Below are positions 50,700 through 59,215 of a stretch of 64,000 nt of DNA, piece after piece (the first letter of the stretch is position 1; every line of letters begins with the position of its first letter). The stretch is taken from NCBI GenBank assembly GCA_965214915.1, contig CBDCCP010000002.1, positions 186,001 through 250,000 on the forward strand. The letters are read 5' to 3'. The translations under genes and the position numbers were made by a program. The DNA is from CATQHP01 sp965214915. Lineage in GTDB: Bacteria; Acidobacteriota; Terriglobia; Bryobacterales; UBA6623. Under the pieces are notes generated by a model, which saw only the letters and a list, made by a program, of their open reading frames with translations, searched no databases and was not told the origin of the DNA.

Positions 50700-50932
50700 G
50701 GAGGGGGGGGCGCTTTGCGCCCCAGTGGATAGTGAATAGTTTAACCGGTTGCGGCGGGGGGAGAGTGGAGAGTGGAAAAGTGGGGGCCGCTGCGCGGCCC
50801 AGTGGATAGTGGATAGTGGGGGCCGCTGCGCGGCCCAGTGGATAGTGAAAAGTGGAGAGTGGAAAGTGGAAAGTGGGGGCCGCTGCGCGGCCCAGTGGAG
50901 AGTGGAGAGTGGAAAGTGAAAAGTGAAAACTT
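50700..50932 (+). repeat. Hairpin/heptad array upstream of the monooxygenase
   Basis: Four GGGCCGCTGCGCGGCCC-type palindromes separated by AGTGGATAGTGGATAGTGG, AGTGGAGAGTGG and AGTGGAAAGTGG runs, ending AGTGAAAACTTTCCC. Unit identities alternate between copies, giving a mosaic. No gene is seen up to 51055, only a further decayed array at 51015-51060. Confidence 0.92.
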
Positions 50933-51055
50933 TCCCATGCCTGTGCGCCAAGCTCGAAACGATCGGCAGAAAGGTCTCCGCGCCTTGGCTCAATCGCTTG
51001 CCGCTCGCCGACTCTTGCTCTCCACTATCCACTATCCACTATCCACTGGGCGGCG

Positions 51056-51598
51056 TCAGCCGCCCCCCCCGCTCTCCGTTAAAGCGGTCTTGCGGCCGCT
51101 GAGGTAAAGCGCTTCGCCGCGCGGCGGGTCGGCGGACAGGCGCTCGGCGGCGACCCGGGCGAAGCCGGCGGCGGCGAAGAGCGCGGCCCATTGGCCGGCG
51201 CTTTCGAGTTGCGGCGCGGGCGGGCTTTGCTCAGGGCCGGCGAGCAGCAGGTGGAAGCGGCCGCCATAGGCCGTCACGCGGAAAATTTCTTGCGCCGCCC
51301 GCTCGGGCGACGGCCGGGCACAGGCCGCCTGGAGGGCGATGACGTGGGTAAAGTAGTCCTCGGCCCAGGGAATGCGCTCGGCCGGGGCCGGGGCGAAGAG
51401 CGCGTTGTCGAGCGCGCCGGACAAGCGGCGGGCCGCGCGGATCGCCTCGCCGTCGGCGTCGATGCCGACGACGGCGCCCCGGGGCAGCCGCGGCGCGAGC
51501 AGGCGCGCGAGCAGGCCGTCGCCGCAGCCGACGTCGAGCACGCGGTCGTCCGGCGCGAGATCGAGGCGCGCGAGCAGGAGGCGGGCGCGCCGCCGCAT
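51056..51598 (-). CDS. Class I SAM-dependent methyltransferase
   Basis: 180 residues from the ATG at 51598. RVLDVGCGDGLLARLLAPRL (motif I), GAVVGIDADGEAIRAARRL (motif II), IPWAEDYFTHVIALQAACAR, and AQEIFRVTAYGGRFHLLLAG (post-III) are typical. Substrate unknown. The last residues (TESGGGG) and the stop are supplied by the adjoining repeat at 51050, so the original C-terminus may be altered. The start codon directly faces the repeat array leading into purM. Confidence 0.82.
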   Translation of the reverse strand: MRRRARLLLARLDLAPDDRVLDVGCGDGLLARLLAPRLPRGAVVGIDADGEAIRAARRLSGALDNALFAPAPAERIPWAEDYFTHVIALQAACARPSPERAAQEIFRVTAYGGRFHLLLAGPEQSPPAPQLESAGQWAALFAAAGFARVAAERLSADPPRGEALYLSGRKTALTESGGGG

Positions 51599-51862
51599 TG
51601 TTTCGCTATCCACTTTCCACTCTCCACTCTCCACTTTCCACTCTCCACTGGGCCGCGCAGCGGCCCCCACTCTCCACTTTCCACTCTCCACTGGGCCGCG
51701 CAGCGGCCCCCACTTTCCACTTTCCACTGGGCCGCGCAGCGGCCCCCACTCTCCACTGGGCCGCGCAGCGGCCCCCGCCGCGGCCTGTTAAACTATCCAC
51801 TATCCACTATCCACTATCCACTGGGCGGCGTCAGCCGCCCCCACTCTCCACCGGCCGCGCCC
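51598..51862 (-). repeat. Hairpin/heptad array between methyltransferase and purM
   Basis: Plus strand: TATCCACTTTCCACTCTCCA and so on, with five GGGCCGCGCAGCGGCCC palindromes, a TTAAACTATCCACTATCC run and GGGCGGCGTCAGCCGCCC. Every frame on the plus strand is open through it (L-S-T-I-H-Y-P periodicity). Confidence 0.92.
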
Positions 51863-52890
51863 CGGCCCCGGCCTACGCCGCCGCGGGCGTCGATATCGGC
51901 GAAGCGGAGCGCGCCACGCAACGCTTCAAGCGTTATGCGCGGGCGACCTTCGACGGCAACGTGCTGGCCGGCATCGGCGCTTTCGGCGCCGCCTATGCGC
52001 TGGCCGGCCGGGGGCTGCGCGAGCCCGTTCTGATCAGCTCGGCGGACGGAGTCGGCACCAAGCTGCACGTCGCCTTCGCCATGAACAAGCACGACACGGT
52101 CGGCCGCTGCCTGGTCAACCACTGCGTCAACGACATCGCCGTGCAAGGCGCGCAGCCGCTGTTTTTTCTGGATTACTTCGCTACCGGCAAGCTCAAGGCG
52201 GAGGTAGCCGAAAAGGTGGTCAAGGGCCTGGGCGTCGCCTGCAAGCAAAACGGCCTGGCGCTGATCGGCGGCGAGACGGCGGAAATGCCCGGCATGTACG
52301 CGCCGGGCGAATACGATCTGGCCGGTTTCATCGTAGGCGCCTGCGAGCGCTCGGCGCTGCTCGACGGGCGCCAGGCGCGTCCGGGGAGCGTGCTGATCGG
52401 ACTGCCCTCGACGGGGCTGCACACCAACGGCTATACGCTGGCGCGCAAGCTGTTTTTCGAGGTGGCCGGATACAAGATCGACACCCGCGTGCCGGAGTTG
52501 CGCACCACGGCCGGCAAGGAGCTGCTCAAGGTTCACCGCAGCTATCTGCCGGCGCTGCGCGCGCTGGCCGGGGCGGGCCTGCTGCTCGGCGCGGCGCACA
52601 TCACCGGCGGCGGCGTCAGCGGCAATACGCCGCGCATGCTGCCCCCGCGCTGCGAGGCGCGCATCCGCCTGGGCTCGTGGCGGGTTCCGCCGGTCTTCAA
52701 GCTGCTCGCGCGCATCGGCCGCATCGACCCGGCCGAGATGCTGCAAACCTTCAACATGGGCCTGGGCCTGATCGTCTGCGCGCCGCGGGAAAGCGCCGAC
52801 CGCGCGCTCGCCGTGTTGCGCGAGCTCGGGGAAAAGCCCGCGGTCGTGGGCAGCGTCGCGCGCGGCGCAAGAGGAGTCGTCTATCGCTAG
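51598..52890 (+). CDS. purM: Phosphoribosylformylglycinamidine cyclo-ligase (AIR synthetase)
   Basis: Fifth step of purine synthesis, FGAM + ATP to AIR. Conserved sequence starts at YAAAGVDIGEAERATQRFKR (about 51880) and includes LISSADGVGTKLHVAF, VNHCVNDIAVQGAQPLFFLD, IGGETAEMPGMYAPGEYDLA, GLPSTGLHTNGYTLARKLFF and HITGGGVSGNTPRML, so the enzyme is complete. Between the first conserved residue and 51598 there is no in-frame ATG, GTG or TTG; that stretch is composite repeat encoding LSTIHYPLST-like peptide. Coordinates use the TTG at 51598; real initiation may use a near-cognate codon. purN follows after 36 bp. Confidence 0.88.
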   Translation: MFRYPLSTLHSPLSTLHWAAQRPPLSTFHSPLGRAAAPTFHFPLGRAAAPTLHWAAQRPPPRPVKLSTIHYPLSTGRRQPPPLSTGRAPAPAYAAAGVDIGEAERATQRFKRYARATFDGNVLAGIGAFGAAYALAGRGLREPVLISSADGVGTKLHVAFAMNKHDTVGRCLVNHCVNDIAVQGAQPLFFLDYFATGKLKAEVAEKVVKGLGVACKQNGLALIGGETAEMPGMYAPGEYDLAGFIVGACERSALLDGRQARPGSVLIGLPSTGLHTNGYTLARKLFFEVAGYKIDTRVPELRTTAGKELLKVHRSYLPALRALAGAGLLLGAAHITGGGVSGNTPRMLPPRCEARIRLGSWRVPPVFKLLARIGRIDPAEMLQTFNMGLGLIVCAPRESADRALAVLRELGEKPAVVGSVARGARGVVYR

Positions 52891-52926
52891 AGGGCGCGCA
52901 GCGCCCCCCGGCCCGCAGTCTGAAAA

Positions 52927-53532
52927 GTGAAGAAACGTCTGGGCATTTTGATTTCCGGCCGCGGCTCCAATCTCGAAGCCATCGCCGACAATATCGACGC
53001 GGGGCGCCTCGCAGCCGAAATCGCGCTGGTCATCGCCAATACGCCGCGGGCCGCGGGGCTCGAACGCGCCCGCGCCAGGGGCCTCCGGGCCGAGTGCATC
53101 CGCTCGCGGGCGATGGAGCGCGAGGACTACGACCGCCTGCTCGTCGAGCGCCTGCGCGCGGAGCGGGTCGAGCTGGTCTGCCTGGCCGGCTTCATGCGCC
53201 TGCTCAGCGCGTATTTCGTCGAGCGGTTCCCGCAGCGCATCCTGAACATCCACCCTTCCCTGCTGCCGGCCTTCCCCGGACTCGAAGCCCAGCGCCAAGC
53301 CCTGGAGCACGGCGTGCGCTTCTCCGGCTGCACGGTTCACTTCGTCGACGAGCGGCTGGACGCCGGGCCGATCGTCGCCCAGGCCGTCGTGCCCGTGCTC
53401 GACGGCGACGACGAGGCGGCGCTCGCGGCGCGCATCCTGAAAGAAGAACACCGCATCTACAGCGAAGCGATCGCCGCGGTGCTCGACGGCGGCTACCGCC
53501 TCGAGGGCCGGCGCGTGCTCCGCGGCCGCTGA
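52927..53532 (+). CDS. purN: Phosphoribosylglycinamide formyltransferase
   Basis: 201 residues. RLGILISGRGSNLEAIADNI is the GART N-terminus, ILNIHPSLLPAFPGLEAQRQ contains the catalytic Asn and His, and CTVHFVDERLDAGPIVAQAV the catalytic Asp. It transfers formyl from 10-formyl-THF to GAR, third step of purine synthesis. The GTG start lies in AAAAGTGAAGAAACG, a remnant of a heptad unit, with no clear Shine-Dalgarno; coupling with purM is likely. Length is normal. Confidence 0.93.
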   Translation: MKKRLGILISGRGSNLEAIADNIDAGRLAAEIALVIANTPRAAGLERARARGLRAECIRSRAMEREDYDRLLVERLRAERVELVCLAGFMRLLSAYFVERFPQRILNIHPSLLPAFPGLEAQRQALEHGVRFSGCTVHFVDERLDAGPIVAQAVVPVLDGDDEAALAARILKEEHRIYSEAIAAVLDGGYRLEGRRVLRGR

Positions 53533-53622
53533 CGCAGCCGGCGGCGCGGCGGGCTCCTGCGGTGTTTTACCGGCCCGCGCAGCGGCGACGAGCGGCCGGC
53601 GGCGCTTACAATATAAGGAACC

Positions 53623-54558
53623 ATGCCGCCGCGCGCGACCGCCCTTGCCGCCGACTGGAACTCGAAAGAGTATTTCCTGTTGACGGATCCCGCAGACGCG
53701 GCCGCCCGTTTGCAGTCGGGCGCCGACCTCAACGCGCGGGACGAAGACGGCCGCGCCCCCCTGCACCACGCGGCCGGTTGGAACGCAAACCCCGCCGTCG
53801 CCGCCGCGCTCCTCGCCGCCGGCGCCGACCCCAACGCGCAGGACCGCAACGGCTGGACGCCCCTGCACTACGCGGCTAAGCACGCCGAAAGCCTCGCCGT
53901 TGTCGAAGCGCTCCTCGCCGCCGGCGCCAACCCCGGCACGGGAGCCCGGGGAGGCTCATGGACCCCTCTGGTATGCGCGGCCACGTACAACGAAAACCCC
54001 GCCGTCATCGCCGCGCTCGCCGCCGCCGGCGCCGACCCCAACGCGGGAAGCCGGGGAGGCGGAGGGGACGCCCTGGAATGCGCGGTCATGTACAACGCAA
54101 ACCCCGCCGTCACCGCCGCGCTCCTTGCCGCCGGCGCCGACCCCAACGCGGGAGCCGAGAAAGGCTACTGGACGCCCCTATACCACGCGGCCAGGGGCAA
54201 CGCAAACCCCGCCGTCACCGCCGCGCTCCTCGCCGCCGGCGCCGACCCCAACGCGCGGACCGAGCCGACTCTCTCGACCCCCCTGCATATGGCCGTCCGG
54301 CACAACGCAAACCCCGCCGTCACCGCCGCGCTCCTCGCCGCCGGCGCCGACCCCAACACACAAAACCGCAACGGTCGGACGCCCCTGCACTACGCCGCCA
54401 GTGTGAACACAAACCCCGCCGTCGCCGCCGCGCTCCTCGCCGCCGGCGCCGACCTCAACACACGGGACCTGGACGGCCGGACGCCCCTGAAAGCCGCGCA
54501 AAGCAACCCCGCCGTTGCCGCCGTGCTCCTCGCCGCCGGGGCGGCCCTCGACCCATGA
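53623..54558 (+). CDS. Ankyrin-repeat protein 3 (intact)
   Basis: 311 residues with eight to nine ankyrin repeats. Head LAADWNSKEYFLLTDPADAA, ARLQSGADLNARDE matches the other two ankyrin genes; repeats read NANPAVAAALLAAGADPNAQ, NGWTPLHYAA. Two repeats carry unusual RGGS/RGGGG inserts. Not secreted as far as visible. It overlaps tyrS by ATGA, so it is translated upstream of an essential gene. Repeats at DNA level are close enough to recombine. Confidence 0.88.
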   Translation: MPPRATALAADWNSKEYFLLTDPADAAARLQSGADLNARDEDGRAPLHHAAGWNANPAVAAALLAAGADPNAQDRNGWTPLHYAAKHAESLAVVEALLAAGANPGTGARGGSWTPLVCAATYNENPAVIAALAAAGADPNAGSRGGGGDALECAVMYNANPAVTAALLAAGADPNAGAEKGYWTPLYHAARGNANPAVTAALLAAGADPNARTEPTLSTPLHMAVRHNANPAVTAALLAAGADPNTQNRNGRTPLHYAASVNTNPAVAAALLAAGADLNTRDLDGRTPLKAAQSNPAVAAVLLAAGAALDP

Positions 54559-55778
54559 CCCTCGACCGACAACTGGCCTACCTGCGCAAGGGCTGCGTCG
54601 AAATCATCCGCGAGGAGGAGTTGCGCCGGCGGCTCGTCGATTGCGCGCGGGAAGGCCGCCCGCTGCGGGTCAAGGCGGGCTTCGACCCGACCGCCCCCGA
54701 CCTGCACCTGGGCCACGCCGTGCTGCTGCGCAAAATGAAGCATTTCCAGGATCTCGGCCACACGGCGATCTTCCTGATCGGCGACGTGACCGCCTCGATC
54801 GGCGACCCCAGCGGACGCAACGCGGCGCGCCCGCCGATGACCCGCGAGCAAATCGCCGCCAACGCCGCAACCTACAAGCAGCAGGTCTTCAAAATCCTCG
54901 ACCCGCAAAAAACGGAAGTGCGCTTCAATAGCGAGTGGCTGTTGGCGCTCGGCGTCCCGGGGCTGATTCGGCTTTGCTCGCAGTACACCGTCGCCCGCCT
55001 GCTCGAGCGCGACGACTTTTCCAAGCGGTTCCGCGCGGGCAAGCCGATCGCCGTCCACGAGCTGCTCTATCCGCTGACCCAAGCCTACGACTCGGTCGCG
55101 CTCGAAGCCGACGTCGAATTGGGCGGCACGGACCAGAAGTTCAACCTGCTGGTCGGACGCGAAATCCAGAGCGACTTCGACCGCCGGCGGCAGATCGTCG
55201 TCACCCTGCCGCTGCTCGAAGGCTTGGACGGCGCGCAAAAAATGTCGAAGTCGCTGGGCAACTTCATCGGCTTCACCGAACCGCCGGAAGTCATGTACCG
55301 CAAGACGATGCAGCTTTCCGACGAGTCGATGTACCGCTACTACGAGCTGTTGACCGATCTCCCGCTCGACGCGGTCGCCGCGCTCAAGCGGGCCGTGGCC
55401 GGCGGCGAAAAACACCCGATGGAGGCCAAGCACGAGCTGGCCGCGCGCCTCGTCGCCGACTTCCATTCGCCCGCCGCCGCCCGCCGGGGCGCCGCGGCTT
55501 TCCGCAGGGTCGTGCAGCAAAAGCAAACGCCCGAGGCGATGCCCGAATTCACGCTGCCGGACGAGCTCGCGGGCGGGCCGGCGATCCGCATCGACAAGCT
55601 GCTGCGCGCCGTCGGGTTGGCCCGCTCCGGCGCCGAAGCCAACCGCAAGCTCAAGGAGAACGCCGTCTCCATCGACGGCAAGAAACACCGCGAAATGAGC
55701 TTCGAGCCGGCGCCCGGCGCCCGCGAGATGACCGTCCGCCTGGGTAAAAAATGGGCCAGAATCCGCTTGGGCCGCTGA
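54555..55778 (+). CDS. tyrS: Tyrosyl-tRNA synthetase
   Basis: 407 residues. Class I signature HLGH (51-54, HIGH), GTDQKFN at 191-197 and KMSKS at 229-233. The C-terminal S4 domain (IRIDKLLRAVGLARSGAEAN, RKLKENAVSIDGKKH) binds tRNA. The HLGH/KMSKS spacing fits the TyrRS-Z type. The ATG overlaps the ankyrin stop codon. The end RIRLGR is followed by TGA and a GC palindrome/heptad run. Confidence 0.95.
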   Translation: MTLDRQLAYLRKGCVEIIREEELRRRLVDCAREGRPLRVKAGFDPTAPDLHLGHAVLLRKMKHFQDLGHTAIFLIGDVTASIGDPSGRNAARPPMTREQIAANAATYKQQVFKILDPQKTEVRFNSEWLLALGVPGLIRLCSQYTVARLLERDDFSKRFRAGKPIAVHELLYPLTQAYDSVALEADVELGGTDQKFNLLVGREIQSDFDRRRQIVVTLPLLEGLDGAQKMSKSLGNFIGFTEPPEVMYRKTMQLSDESMYRYYELLTDLPLDAVAALKRAVAGGEKHPMEAKHELAARLVADFHSPAAARRGAAAFRRVVQQKQTPEAMPEFTLPDELAGGPAIRIDKLLRAVGLARSGAEANRKLKENAVSIDGKKHREMSFEPAPGAREMTVRLGKKWARIRLGR

Positions 55779-56066
55779 CGCGGCCCAAGTAGTGGAAAGT
55801 GAAAAGTGGAAAGTGAAAGACCCGCGCCGCCGGCGCAACCGCCTTGCTCTCCACTATCCACTCTCCACTGGCGCGCGAAGCGCGCCTCAGTCCCGCTCAC
55901 GACCCGCGCGTTGTCTTGCTCTCCACTCTCCACTGGCCGCCGGCGCGAAGCGACCGGTCTCCGGTCTCCACTCTCCACTCTTCACTTTCCACTTTTCACT
56001 TTTCACTTTCCACTCTCCACTCTCCACTCTCCACTCTCCACTAGTCTTGCTCTCCACAAATAACTA
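55779..56066 (-). repeat. Composite repeat array, inverted counterpart of 46220-46365
   Basis: On the minus strand: AGCAAGACTAGT, AGTGGAG and AGTGAAA units, GACCGGTCGCTTCGCGCCGG, heptads, AGCAAGACAACGCGCGGGTC, GGGACTGAGGCGCGC palindrome and heptads: the same module order as at 46220-46365 in the other orientation, 9.5 kb away. No gene is seen between tyrS and 56100. Confidence 0.93.
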
Positions 56067-56100
56067 CAACTTGTGCTATACTCCCTTTACGCGCCCGGGG

Positions 56101-56838
56101 CTATGCAACCTTTTGCCGGGCTGTTGTTGCGGTGGCCGTGGCTGCGGCTCCCGCGACGTTCTTGCGTGTGCGGCCCAGCGCCTCAAGCGCAGGGTCGCTG
56201 TCGTTAACCCGCTCTACGATCGCAGCGAGCCGTTCCCGCCGCGACCGGTTCCACGGTGCGTAATGTCTTTCCGTGGTTTGCCTCGAACTGTGGCCGAGAA
56301 GGTCGCCGACGTCGTCCATCGACACGTCGGCAAACAATAACTCCACGGCGAAAGTGTCGCGCAAACGGTGGGGACGGAAGCCCTCGACGCCGGCGCGGTC
56401 GGCGACGCGGCGCAAGCGGCTGCGCCAATACTTGGCGGGCGTTTCCCGCGCCGATCTTCCCGTCCAGAAGTAGTAATCCTCGCTGACCGGCGGGAAGCCG
56501 CCCAAGGCTTCGAGCACGGGGACGGGCAGACGCACCATGACCAACTCCCCGCTCTTGGCGCGGCGCAGGGTCAGATGCCCGTCGCGGTCGAGCGCCTTGC
56601 GGCTGAGCGTCACCGCGTCGAGAATCGCCAGGCCCGAATAGCGCATGAGCAGGATCAGCGCCCGCTCCCGGGCGTCTCCTCCGCTGTAGCCAGGAGAGCT
56701 TGCGCCTCTCCCCTCGACAGCGGCATATTCGGCGACGCGGACGGCTTGGGCGGCTTGATGCCCGCCATCGGCGAGGACGCAATCCAGCCCGCGCCAACGG
56801 CATGGGTACGGCGCGTTTCTGTGCCGATAACCCGTATT
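56101..56838 (-). pseudogene. Tyrosine recombinase/integrase, truncated and frameshifted
   Basis: The catalytic domain is mostly intact: LILLMRYSGLAILDAVTLSR (first Arg region), FRPHRLRDTFAVELLFADVS (HxxR), MDDVGDLLGHSSRQTTERHY (His and Tyr nucleophile). Upstream the frame changes near 56683 (LLSRGEAQALLATA before, ERALILLMRY after), and the N-terminal SAM-like domain is missing apart from NPMAGI-like SSPMAGIKPPKPSASPNMPL. It was presumably the integrase of the island containing DUF29 and RepA. Confidence 0.78.
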
Positions 56839-57504
56839 TCAGCGATCCCAAGTGAAGCCACGGGAGGGCCCGCGCTCCGGCTTGTAGTCGGGGAGAATCG
56901 GGTAGTTTTGTTTGAGGTTGGTGTTGAGAATCCTGGCTACGGCGGGCGGCCAGACATCTTCTCGCGGCTCCTGATCGGTTTTGGCGTCGAAGGCAGTGAC
57001 ATGCTCGAGTCGGTATAGGCACTCCTTGGGCCGGAGGCGGCCCCAATTGCGGAACGTCTGTTCGCCGCCGCCGGGGCGATGCTCAAGATCGTATTTTTGG
57101 AACCGTTTGACGGCCAAGTAGCGCCCACGCTTCCAGGCAGCGGCGAACATTTCGGCGTAATGTCCCTTCAGTCCCGGATTCTGCTCAATAAGCTCGGCCA
57201 TTTCGTAGCGAAAGATTCCTGTTTCAACCGCCCAATGTTGTAACGCCCCCCGAGTAGGGTAGTCCCAATATTCGATCTTCAGCAGATGCTCGATGACCCG
57301 GGCGCAAAATTTCGTCCAGAGATTCTTCTTGTCTATTCCCAAGTCTTCGATCTCCTCGATGACGTTCTCCCAATCGACGGCGGCAAAGTCGCGGCGCTTG
57401 AGGGCCTCGGCCTGCTGCCTCGACCAGGAGTAGAAGTCCCGCTCGTAGAGACTGCCCGGCTCGGGGGCGGGTCGGCCGGCGGGGCTGGGGGCAAGGGTAG
57501 CCAT
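56839..57504 (-). CDS. DUF29 domain protein
   Basis: 221 residues. LYERDFYSWSRQQAEALKRR, DWENVIEEIEDLGIDKKNLW, VIEHLLKIEYWDYP is the complete DUF29 signature (first half). The C-terminal half (HRPGGGEQTFRNWGRLRPKE) is an extension rather than a known domain. DUF29 proteins have no known function and are often multi-copy on mobile DNA in cyanobacteria and proteobacteria. Located between the integrase remnant and RepA. Confidence 0.85.
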   Translation of the reverse strand: MATLAPSPAGRPAPEPGSLYERDFYSWSRQQAEALKRRDFAAVDWENVIEEIEDLGIDKKNLWTKFCARVIEHLLKIEYWDYPTRGALQHWAVETGIFRYEMAELIEQNPGLKGHYAEMFAAAWKRGRYLAVKRFQKYDLEHRPGGGEQTFRNWGRLRPKECLYRLEHVTAFDAKTDQEPREDVWPPAVARILNTNLKQNYPILPDYKPERGPSRGFTWDR

Positions 57505-57562
57505 GAGGTTGCTCCAGCCATCATTAAAGCACTTCTCCTCTCGACTTGCCGCGCCGCGGACG

Positions 57563-57763
57563 CTACCGCAGGTGAACCGCCAAGTAACCGAGCAGCAGCG
57601 CCATCCACGCCAGAAGCAGGGGAACGGCGCCCAGGGCGCCTTCGACGAGTCCCGACAGTAGCACCGCCAACAGCCACAGCAGCGCCGTCAACAGCCCGAT
57701 AAATGCCGCTGTCAACGTTGTCGTAATCAACTGCAAGCGCCTGTTTCTCCGGCGATAGATCAC
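57563..57763 (-). CDS. Small two-TM membrane protein
   Basis: 66 residues from a GTG with AGGAGGCAAGGGCC upstream. Basic N-terminus (MIYRRRNRRLQ) then two hydrophobic helices (TTLTAAFIGLLTALLWLLAVL and AVPLLLAWMALLLGYLAV). Not recognised; positive-inside rule puts the N-terminus in the cytoplasm. It may belong to the plasmid-like island. Confidence 0.6.
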   Translation of the reverse strand: MIYRRRNRRLQLITTTLTAAFIGLLTALLWLLAVLLSGLVEGALGAVPLLLAWMALLLGYLAVHLR

Positions 57764-57927
57764 GGCCCTTGCCTCCTTGCCGCGGATCCGGTTCTCTGCT
57801 CTCAGCGGCCGTCAGGCGCGCTCGTTGTGGTCGCAGACCCGCGTTTCCGGCTTCGGCTCGTCGGTCGTCTCGATCGGGCCCGAGTGGCCGTTCCGCCTCG
57901 CGCGTTCTTTGCGGCCAGCGAGACATC

Positions 57928-59040
57928 TCAGTTCGCCTCGCCGGCCCGTCCCCGCCATGCCTGCCGCTGGATGCTCTCGACAATGGACGGTGCGCAGGGC
58001 CGCAGCGCCAGCCCGCGCTCATGCGCCTCGGCGCGGGCGGCCGGCCACTCGCTCAGCACCGCCCGCAGGCTCTTGCGGAACTTCGCGCGGAAGTCCCACG
58101 AATGCTTGTAATTCGAGCCAAACTGGGCCGCAAGCGCTTCCCGGGGAATCAGCGTGTCGCGCTCGAGCGTCGAGACGCGGTAGGTCAGCCAGGCGTAGAG
58201 GTCCAGCGAGAGCGTGGAGCGGCGCAGGCTGCGCACGATGGCCGTGTCGAGGGGCACGATCGTTTGCCGGCAGAGGTTGAAGAACGACTCGCTGAGTTTG
58301 ACGGTCAGGGACCCCTCGGAGCGCACCCACTGATCGATCGCCACGATGTTGCAGCCCGCGTCTTGCCGCACGTCGTGGTGCAGGAACGTCGTTGCGCACA
58401 TCCGATCCATCTGGGCGCGGGCAGCGGTGAAACCGCCGCGCGGGCCCGCACTCCAGGCGATCTCCATTCGCTGCAGGAAGTCGCGCCGGCTTGCGCCGAG
58501 GTAGAAGCTCCGCGATTTGTTCCGTGCCGCGCCGGCGGTCAGGCACATCAGGATGAGCCGGGGATAGACGCCGTAAGGCAGCCCCACGGCGCGGGGCGCC
58601 GGCATGCTCAACCGCAAGGAGCCGTTCCGCCGGCTGTACTCGTTGCCCTGCACGGCGCTGTGCGGCAACGTCGTGCAGGCCAGGAAGCGCGGCAGAAACA
58701 CCACTGCGGGGGACTTTCGCCGCGGCTGCGACGCTACGGCTGCGCCGGCTTGGGGCTTGAGCGTCAGGCCGTTCGCCCAACCGTGCTTGACGAGCTCGCG
58801 CTTCAGCCGTTGCAGCGCCGTGCTGTGCTTGGCGGCCGCCGGCGCGGTCGTGTTTTTCTGTTCGAGGACTATACGGCCGCAGAAGTCGATCCCGACAGGC
58901 CGCTGCTTGCGGAGATATTGCCGCTCCTCTTCTGCAAGCCCCCGGGCAACCAGGTTCTCCCTGGCTTGCACATACGCAATCTGTGCGGCTCTTCGCGCTT
59001 CATTATCGGTTCTCAAGGCAGCCTCCCGGCTGCCCGGCAT
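57928..59040 (-). CDS. Plasmid replication initiator, RepA_C family
   Basis: 370 residues. FLPRFLACTTLPHSAVQGNE, VGLPYGVYPRLILMCLTAGA, TVKLSESFFNLCRQTIVPLD and RSTLSLDLYAWLTYRVSTL match the RepA_C (PF04796) family of broad-range plasmid initiators. It would bind iterons and open an origin, but no iteron array is evident in the window. Its presence beside an integrase remnant and DUF29 suggests an integrated plasmid or ICE remnant. The region 57764-57927 has no gene I can support. Confidence 0.85.
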   Translation of the reverse strand: MPGSREAALRTDNEARRAAQIAYVQARENLVARGLAEEERQYLRKQRPVGIDFCGRIVLEQKNTTAPAAAKHSTALQRLKRELVKHGWANGLTLKPQAGAAVASQPRRKSPAVVFLPRFLACTTLPHSAVQGNEYSRRNGSLRLSMPAPRAVGLPYGVYPRLILMCLTAGAARNKSRSFYLGASRRDFLQRMEIAWSAGPRGGFTAARAQMDRMCATTFLHHDVRQDAGCNIVAIDQWVRSEGSLTVKLSESFFNLCRQTIVPLDTAIVRSLRRSTLSLDLYAWLTYRVSTLERDTLIPREALAAQFGSNYKHSWDFRAKFRKSLRAVLSEWPAARAEAHERGLALRPCAPSIVESIQRQAWRGRAGEAN

Positions 59041-59107
59041 TCGGTTCTAGGAAACTGCGGTTCTTGCGCGTATCATGGATGTAGCGGCAAACCCCAAAAT
59101 GTAGTGT

Positions 59108-59215
59108 TTTTCTCCACCTCTCCACTTTCCACTAAAATGGAGGCGCGCGACATGGCCGGCCGGCGATAGTCTTGCTCTCCACTTTCCACTTTCCACTATT
59201 CACTTGGCCCGCTCG
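59108..59215 (-). repeat. Composite repeat leading into the FG-GAP gene
   Basis: CACCTCTCCACTTTCCACTA, a GGCCGGCCGGCGATAG segment, GTCTTGCTCTCCACTTTCCA and TTCCACTATTCACTTGGCCC. The TTG of GTCTTGCTCTCC is the only standard in-frame start codon for the next gene. Confidence 0.88.

Noticed and set aside
48713..50809. A 698-codon plus-strand frame over ankyrin gene 2 and the monooxygenase
   Set aside because: Antisense to genes with clear domains; no domain of its own.
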